Positions 56,404 to 64,000 of a stretch of 64,000 nucleotides of DNA are shown here, piece after piece. The DNA is from Ascaphus truei (Eukaryota; Chordata; Amphibia; Anura; Ascaphidae): contig CM071573.1 of the NCBI GenBank assembly GCA_036426205.1, forward strand, positions 40,211,205-40,275,204, given 5' to 3'. The notes under the pieces were generated by a model. The model worked only from the letters and a program-made list of their open reading frames with translations, searched no databases and had not been told where the DNA came from. Every line of letters begins with the position of its first letter. Position 1 is the first letter of the stretch. The position numbers were made by a program, and so were the translations under genes.

Positions 56404-59400
56404 GTTACATAAAGTAGTAGATGAGGTTGAAAAAAGACATACGTCCATCAAGTTCAATCTATGCTAAATTTAGATAACAGATACTTTATCCTATATCTAT
56501 ACTTACTTATTGATCCAGAGGAAGGCAAACAAAAAAACCCCAGTGTCGTATGATCCAATGATATCTCATAAGGGGAAAAATAAATTCCTTCCTGACTCCA
56601 AGAATTGGCAATTGGATTACTCCCTGGATCAACACGCTTCCCATGTTTACTTATTTGGTATATCCCTGTAAACCTTTCCTTTCTAAAAAGATGTCTAACC
56701 TTTTTTTTTAACAAATCCATTGTATCTGCCATCACAGTCTCCATGGGTAATGAATTCCACATTTTAACTGCCCTTACTGTAAAGAACCCTTTCTTTTGTT
56801 GCTGGTGAAATCTCCTTTTCTCCAACCCAAAGGGATGCCCCTGAGTCCTTTGTACTGCACTTGGGAAGAATAGTTATTTTGAAAGCTCCTTGTACTATCC
56901 CCGAATATATTTCTAAATAGTTATCATATCCTCTCTTAGATGCCTCTTTTCTAATGTAAATAAATTAATTTAGCTAGCCTCTCCTCATAAATTAGATTGT
57001 CCATCCCCTTTATTAATTTGGTGGCTCTTCTCTGCAATCTATCTAGTTCGTAATGCCTTTTCTAAGGAGGGGTGCCCACAATTGTACTCCATATTCAAGG
57101 TGTGGTCTTACTAATGCTTTGTAAAGAGGCATAATCATTTTTACTTCCCTTCCATCCATTGCCCGTTTAATGCAAGATAAGATCTTGTTTGCCTTTGCAG
57201 CTACCGCATGACTTTGGGCACTATTGCTAAACCTGCTGATAAATCCTTCTCTATCAAAGATTCCTCCAATTTATCCCCATTTAGTTTGTAAGTCCCCTGT
57301 TTATTCTTGCTTCCCAAATGCATAACCTTACATGTATCTGTATTAAACCTCATCTGCCATTTTCCTGCCCAAGTTACCCGTCTTTCCCAGTCCTTCTGGA
57401 GAGAAATTACATCATGCTCTGATTCTACTACTTTACACAATTAAGTATCATCAGCAAAGATGGAGACTTTGCTCTTGATTCCAACCTTAAGGTCATTAAT
57501 AAACAAGTTAAAAAGCAGGGGTCCCAGTACCGATCCTTGAGGTACTCCACTCACGATCTTAACCCAACCTGAAAAAGTTCCAATTATGACAACCCTCTGT
57601 TGTCTATCCTTCAACCAGTTTTCAATCCAGGTGCATATATTTTTACTGAGTCCAATTTGCTTTATTTTTACACCAACTTCTTGTGCGGAACCGTATCAAA
57701 AGCCATTGCAAAATCTAAATAGACCACATAAACTGCATTACCCTGATATAAATTCCTACTTACCTCCTCAAAGAAACAAGTAATGTTAGTTTGACATGAT
57801 CTATCCTTCATAAAACCATGTTGTCTTTTACTAATAATTTTGTTCTCCATTAGGTATTCCTAAATACTATCCCATATTAAACCTTCAAGTAGTTTCCCTA
57901 CTATTGAAGTCAGGCTTACAGGTCTGTAATTCCCCAGTTGTGATCTAGCTCCCTTTTTAAATATAAGCACCACATCTGCTTTACGTCAATCTTGTGGTAC
58001 TGAGCCTGTGGAAATGGAGTCCTTGAATATTAAATGTAATGGTTTGGCTATTACTGAACTTAACTCCTTGAGAACTCTTGGATGTATGCCATCGTGGCCA
58101 GGTGCCTTATTTACTTTAATTTTTTCAAGCTGCCTATGAACTTCTTCAGTTAACCAATTGTTTTCATTAATGTGGAGGTTATGGCTTCCTCCTGCGGCAC
58201 TACAATTGAAATTGATTCTTCCCTGGTAAACACAGAGGCAAAGAATTTGTTTAATACCTCTGCTTTTTCCTTATATCCAATAATCTGCCTGCCCATCTCA
58301 CACAGAAAGGGTCCTATATTTTATTTTCTCATTTTTTTTTTGTTATTAAGGTACTTAAATAACTTTTTAGGGTTGACCTTACTATTGCAATCCTTTTTCA
58401 TTATCCATTTTTGCTAATTTGATTGGCTTTTGCATTTTTTGTTACATTCCTTATAATTCTGATATGATGCCTCCATTCCTTCTGATTTAAATAATCTAAA
58501 CAACTGCCTCTTCTTTTCCATTTCCTCCCAGACCTGTTTATTTAGACACATTGGTTTTGACTTATTTTTTTATACTTATAGTATTACCCAAAAGGTATAC
58601 ACTGTGTGATTTTCTAATAATGTTTTAAAGACTGACCATTTATCTTCTACACTTTTCCCTGCAAAAACATCATCCAAATATATTTCTTGTAGATTAGTCC
58701 TCAGTTTATTAAAATATGCCTTTCTAAAGTTTAAGGTCTTTGTTGAACCCAAGTAATCTGTTTTTGATCATTTATTTCAAATGAGACTATGTTATAATCA
58801 CTGCTACCCAAATGTTCCAAGACTTGAATATTTGCTATTAGATCTACATTGTTTGATATTACTAAATCCAGTATTGCCCCTCTCCTGGTTGGTTCCTCGA
58901 TTATTTAAGTCATATAATTGTCTTTAAGCACCCCCAAAAAAAGTTTCCTTTTGTTGTAATCCTAATCTCATTGCCCCAGTCTATGTCTGGATAATTAAAA
59001 TCCCCCATTATGCAAACATGACCTCGTTTTGATGTTTTCTCCATTTGCAAAAGTATTTAGCTTCCTCAATCTCACAGATATTTGGTGGTTTATACTGTAA
59101 CATATCCCTACAATTTTTTTCTTTATACTTTTACCTCCACTGCTAATTTTCTATCCACAAGGTCTCTACATTTTCATAATTCCCTTAGTAAACATCTTCC
59201 CTTACAATAGGTTTTAGATCCGGTTTAACATAATGTATAAACATACTCCACCTCCTCTTCTATTTTCCCGATCCTTCCGAAAAAGGGAATAACCCTCTAA
59301 ATGAACTGCCCAGTCATGCCTTTGATATCATACTGCTCCCTTGCAGCTATTAATTCAAGCTCCCCCATTTTATCTGTCCCCCATTTTTTTTTTAAGCTTG

Positions 59401-59640
59401 TACTATTATCTTTTCTGTTCCTTCCTTTCTGCGCCAGCTTGGTTTAGTCTTTAGAAGTTTTCTAGTATTACAGTATCTGAATTTACTATGGGTGTTTCGT
59501 TGCTTGTCAAACTCGCACTTGCCCCCATTCTACCTTCATAACCCCTTGTTTCCTCATCTACTTAATTTAGTTCATTACAGTATCTATTTAATTCCCCTCC
59601 CCCCAACCATAACATACCATATGTTCCATAACTTATTAAA
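56404..59640 (-). pseudogene. CR1-like LINE, decayed
   Basis: Minus-strand retrotransposon of about 3.2 kb. RT remnants: KRQHGFMKDRSCQTNIT and LDFAMAFDTVPHKKLV (57850-57668), the FADD box (57458-57447), WAGKWQMRFNTDTCKVMHLG (57440-57201), and the C-terminal tail KKGFFTVRAVKMWNSLP (56825-56454). Upstream sequence (57.9-59.6 kb) would correspond to the endonuclease part but is too frameshifted to read confidently. The 3' end is TATGTAACTATGTACCGTTG. I place it with CR1 by the tail and RT blocks. Confidence 0.75.
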
Positions 59641-60295
59641 TGTCCTATAACATATTATATTCCCATAACATGGCAATAGTGTAGTTCAGGAAGCCCAGAA
59701 ATATACAGTATGTGGAATATAAAGAGAAAGGCATACATACTGTAGTGCAAACATGTCTCTATTCCAAAATAGTATGTATTTAGAGTTTTAGTAAGTTGAC
59801 GATTCCACAACTCGCATGGCCCAGTGAGATCTGAAAACGGCAAAAGGATATCCCCCCGTCCACCTACGTTTCCCCTGGGTCTTTTAGAGGTAGTCGAAAT
59901 GTGTGAGGCCCCCTCAGCTGGTACTCAGAAGGAAAATCTCCCCAGATGTGTCACGGTGTGTATCCAGCAAATATGGATAATTGCACAGAAATATGGTGTG
60001 AAAATAAGTTTAGAGATAAAACAAATTCAAAACAATTCTGCACTTACATAGTCGTCAGTGCTAGTTGGCTCCAACAGGGCAAAGATCAGTGACGCAATGG
60101 CACGACGTTTCTCCGATGGCTGCAGCTATGGGAATCCCCACTTCCTGACCGGCTTCCAAGCTGGGGTGTCAGCTGACTTGGAACCATGTGACGTCGCTAC
60201 GGTGGCTGCCTGGTAACTTTCTGGAGCTCTGGATAGAACTGTCACGGCTTATTACAACCCGTTTTATAAACAAATGCTTCCTCAGGCTCCTCACG

Positions 60296-60335
60296 GTTAC
60301 CTGAGGAAACAATTGTTTGCGAAACGAGTTGCTGT
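60296..60335 (+). ncRNA. Hammerhead-ribozyme-like core
   Basis: CTGAGGA (60301-60307), an AACAATTGTT palindrome as stem II, then GAAACGAGTTGC. Fits CUGANGA...GAAA. Outer stems not established. Confidence 0.3.
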
Positions 60336-60387
60336 ACATAAGAAAAAAGAACCTACAGTATATATTGCCTGATGTATTCCTGTAAAT

Positions 60388-60505
60388 CAGAAATGGCTAA
60401 CTCCAGTCCTCAAGGGACACCAATGGGTCAGGTCTTCAGGATATCCCTGCTTCAGCACATGTGATGCAGTCTTCGACTGAGCCACTGATTGAGCCACCCA
60501 TGCCT
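60388..60505. mobile_element. Half copy of the palindromic MITE family
   Basis: CAGAAATGGCTAACTCCAGT and the GCTTCAGCACATGTGA block, with the right half missing. Confidence 0.7.
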
Positions 60506-61379
60506 TAGATGTTGGTTGCAAACGTGCAACATTTTTTATTAACTCAACTTATCTTTATCTGCATTTCAAAAATACATCTTTCTGAAAAAGTGAACCTATA
60601 ATGTGATGTTAGAACCTAGTTATTCTTTCCTTAGATCCTTCAGTATTTCATTAGTTATATTAGTATGTGGTATTTAATCACAAACAAAGCCAGGTAGGCT
60701 GTATGCCACTAACATGACTTACAGATAACCTTATAGGATGAGAAACAACCCAGGACACATAGTTGTTCTGTTTGTTATCTAGTTAGGGCAATTATTGGAT
60801 GTGTACAATAATAAAGGATATAACATTTTGTAATCTGCTAGATTACATCTTTCTGCTTATGCCAACTATTCGCAAGAATAAAATCTGCAATGCCAGTGAC
60901 CCAAGTGTAAACTTTGGTTGCCAAGCGGCCCTTAATATGCCAGAGATTACTGGAGTTCAAGGTGCTCAGCCTTATACAGTTATATAATAGCAGATAAATT
61001 CCAAAACACACAGTCATACATGATAATCACTTATCTTGTGTGCAGAGTCACGTTCCAATCGCCTAACTCATATTGAAAAGCTAAGTTTCCTTGGCAAGGT
61101 AACAAGGGGTTGGATAGTAACTGAGCTCTGAAACATTCTCATACTGTATGAAGGTTATCTTGGAGTATGTGACCCCTCTTCAGCATTAAACCCTGTATAT
61201 TTGGCCCTTATGAAATAATGTCCTGTGCAGTTTTGTTACACTATGTCTAAGATTTTGTAGATCCTTCTGTAGTTTGTTAGTTCAGTGTCTCCCCTTGCAA
61301 AAGAAAGTATTGAGGGGAAAACAATAGGAACTTTATAATTATGGACAGCATGAACAAGTAGCCCCATGTACCCTTGAGG

Positions 61380-61849
61380 AAGGGGGAGAAAGAAGGGGTT
61401 AAGGCCTCAGAGTAGGAAGTAAGGGGCTAAGTGTTATATTGGTCAGAGTAAGGGTCTGGCCTTGGGGGGTGTATAAGGGGAAGGAAGTAGTAAATCATTC
61501 TCATTCCTGCTTGTGGCACGAGAATCCCTTGACTTTCCATGCCCCTGAATTGGCAGTCACTTTCTGCTGCTGGAATGCAGGCTGCTGGAACAGAACATGA
61601 AGAGGGAGCCCAGCTCTGTTCAGGGACTAGGCAAAGCCAGATGATTACAAGGCTTCCTAAGGGATTGTCCTCTGGGAGAGCAAAGAGGAGGAAAGAACCC
61701 ACTGAAAAATGGAGGGCAAAGCAGTCCAAACCACCACCCCCTCCTTCCCCCATGAGGCTTGAGGGCTATGTGAGGGAGAGAAGATATGGGAGGAATTAGT
61801 AATGTTAAGGGGAGGAGGTGTGACGGAGCGGCCTTTAGGCGAGGTCAGT
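61380..61849 (+). other. Possible 5' sequence of the third gypsy element
   Basis: Purine-rich, with GGGGTTAAGG and a GGTGTGACGGAGCGGCC at 61817. It resembles LTR or leader sequence but has no demonstrable ends. Confidence 0.3.
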
Positions 61850-63700
61850 AAGACGCTTAGACAGATGGTTAAGATTAATTGCAATGTACTCCTCAATGAA
61901 TTTCTCATTATGCCATTTGGCCTTTGCATTGCCCCAGCAGCATTCCAGGACTTTGTTAATTACATTTTCATGGATCTCCTGGATAAATACGTCATTGTCT
62001 ACGTTGACGAAATCCTAATCTTCTCCAAGTCCGTACAAGAAAACCCGGGTCATGTTAAACAGGTACTTCCACGCCTACGAGAGAACCGCCTTTTCGCTAA
62101 GTTGGAGAAGTGTCAGTTCCATCAGACCACAAAGGCCTTTTTAGGATGTATTATCTCTGATACTGGCCTTGCCATGGATCCTGCCAAGGTGAAAGCGGTC
62201 TTGGATTGGCCTCGCCCCACGACTCTGAAAGCTGTACAATGCTTCTTGGGCTTTGCCAACTACTACTGAAGATTCATACAAAACTTCTCCTCTGTAGTAG
62301 CGCCCATTACGGCCTTAACTCAGAAAGGTGCTAATCCTGCCTTTTGGCCCCCAGCGACCGATCATGCATTAGAGAGCCTTCGTGTCAGCTCTTGTCCTCG
62401 TGCACCCAGACCCTGGGTTACCCTTCACCCTTGAAGTGGACACATCTGACTTCGGGGCCGGAGCAGTATTGTCCCAGAGGAAGTCACCTCAGGCCAAACT
62501 TCACCCATGCGCCTTCACTAAGAAATTCTCTGCTGCCGAACAAAACTATGATGTACTGTAGGCAATCGGGAGCTCCTGGCCATCAAAATTACCTTAGAGG
62601 AATGGAGGCACCAGCTTGAAGGCACAGAAAGCTCAGACACCATACTGACAGATCACAAGAATCTCCTGTACATTGAGGGTGCTCACCGGTTGGGGTCACA
62701 ACAAGCACGATGGTCACTTTTTTTTTCTCGGTTTAACTATTATTTCATATCTAAAAGGCTCGAAGAACGTGAAGTCAGATGCCATCTCCTGTTAATTCCT
62801 GGAGGAAGACAAAGCTGAGGACTAAGAGGAGACTATACAGTACTCCCTCCAGCATGCATAATATCCACAAACACCTTCGATTCCTTGGAAAACATCGTTC
62901 AAGGTTAGTCCAATATTCCTGAGGGTCTCGTGGTCCAAAAAGGCCGCATTTTTCCCCGCACCTGCATATCGTAGGAAAGTGCTGGAGTGGGATCACTCCT
63001 CCAAGAGCTCTGGACACCCAGGTACCAGGAGAACCATCAACCTGTTGGAATGGACCTTTTGGTGGCTGGGAATGCGGAGGGAGATCATAGTTTGTCACCG
63101 CATACTCTACATGTGCTCAAAGTAAGACTCCCCGCAACAGACCCACTGGATTACTCCAACCCCTTCTGATTCCAGATCGTCCATGGACCCACCTATCCAT
63201 GGATTTTATTGTTGAACTTCCTACATCCAAAAGGTATGAATACCATCCTGGTGGTAGTGGACCGTTTCTCACAGCAAGCTCACTTTATTCCCTTCAAGGG
63301 CCTACCTAACTCTCCCAAACTTTCAGAAGTTTTCGTCAGGGACATTTTTCGTCTCCATGGGGTTCCTCAGGTTATTGTGCCTGATCAGGGGGTCCCAATT
63401 TATTTCTAAATTCTGGCGGGGCTTTTGCAAGCAATTGGGGATTTCTCTCCATTTTTCATCAGGCTATCATCCCCAGACCAACGGTCAAACTGAACGCACT
63501 AACCAATCATTAGAACAATTTATTCAATGTTATGTTTCCAATACCCAGGACAACTGGACAGATCTTCTACCTTGGGCCACGTTTTCGCACAACAATTTAT
63601 GGAGTGTCAACAAGGGACATTTTTTTATCAATTATGGCTTTCACCCTTCAGTCCTTCCCACTACAGGACCCAGAGATAGACCTAGATAGCTTGACAGTTT
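61850..63700 (+). pseudogene. Ty3/gypsy pol fragment: RT, RNase H, integrase
   Basis: RT C-terminal half (NEFLIMPFGLCIAPAAFQDF; VIVYVDEILIFSKS, where YVDD is YVDE; FLGFANYY, 61895-62269), a frameshifted RNase H (62290-62780), an integrase zinc-finger region (about 62960-63170) and the integrase core ([37 protein letters not shown], 63209-63690). RT precedes integrase, unlike the 40.6-kb element. Several stops and shifts. Resembles the chromovirus/sushi type by its integrase. Gag and protease are absent. Confidence 0.8.
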
Positions 63701-64000
63701 TCCAAAGGAATCTCTACCTGAAAGTCCTGGGCCCATTGATCCATATAGCGGTATGTGCAGGGGGCCTAATATTCCCAAGAAATAAGAACTTGGTATAGTG
63801 TTGATCTAAGACCCCACTGATAGCTTCTTTTTCTACATAATTGTTCAAATACAGAACATTCTGGGAAGGACCCACCCGGGGACAATTGCCTAAGATAGTG
63901 GGAAAGAGTATCTCTGGCAAAAATCATGAAAATTGAATAATTTGCAGTTTAGAAGCATATCTCCCATGTCTCTGACTTCCCTGACCTTCCATTCATCATA
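63701..64000. other. Flank after the gypsy fragment
   Basis: No gene or repeat recognised with confidence. Confidence 0.4.

Larger units (their letters stand above)
59641..61379. other. Unclassified sequence with MITE and hammerhead-like pieces
   Basis: Contains a half MITE (60388-60505) and a hammerhead-like core (60296-60335). Otherwise no recognisable gene. Confidence 0.4.

Overview
The window is vertebrate nuclear DNA, most likely amphibian and probably frog. It has intron-split genes with GT-AG junctions of the pancreatic lipase family. These sit among mixed mobile DNA: Ty3/gypsy elements (including a Gmr1-like one), a Penelope-like element, CR1- and L2-like LINEs, tRNA-headed SINEs, hAT-like MITEs with 8-bp target duplications, and long foldback elements. 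No bacterial or viral gene organisation is present. The species assignment is inference from repeat content.

Host genes: two pancreatic-lipase-family genes lie head to tail on the minus strand. Gene A (about 54.9 to 44.6 kb) shows exons 1-10, covering signal peptide and whole catalytic domain with Ser171, Asp194 and His281; its C-terminal PLAT exons were not found. Gene B (about 6.6 to 0.7 kb) has a TATA box and exons 1-8 and runs off the left edge before its catalytic-His exon. Exons 2-8 have identical lengths (49, 155, 126, 135, 109, 120, 120 nt) and phases in both genes, so they are tandem paralogues.

Between them (6.7-44.6 kb) I see almost only repeats: a SINE (7.1 kb); a minus-strand Ty3/gypsy fragment (12.46-10.9 kb) whose LTR-like flank is split by a non-autonomous hAT element (8049-10487, TSD CCCCTATG) filled with a 17-bp minisatellite; a plus-strand decayed Ty3/gypsy element (12.5-20.5 kb) split by a solo LTR (14589-16277, TSD ACTCC); long-inverted-repeat elements (21.3-23.05 kb); a Penelope-like element with inverted and tandem repeats (24.4-28.2 kb); hAT MITEs; a 3.3-kb tandem duplication (29.05-35.58 kb) whose second copy differs mainly by small deletions; GC-rich minisatellites (35.2-37.1 kb); an L2-like LINE holding two MITEs (38.7-39.96 kb); and a Gmr1-like Ty3/gypsy element with integrase upstream of reverse transcriptase plus its 3' LTR (40.59-43.77 kb).

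Within and beyond gene A are a SINE, foldback elements, an endonuclease-type LINE tail, a cluster of palindromic MITEs in the 5' introns, a decayed CR1-like LINE (56.4-59.6 kb, minus), and a third, broken Ty3/gypsy pol (61.8-63.7 kb, plus). Hammerhead-ribozyme-like cores occur in several foldback or Penelope-type repeats.
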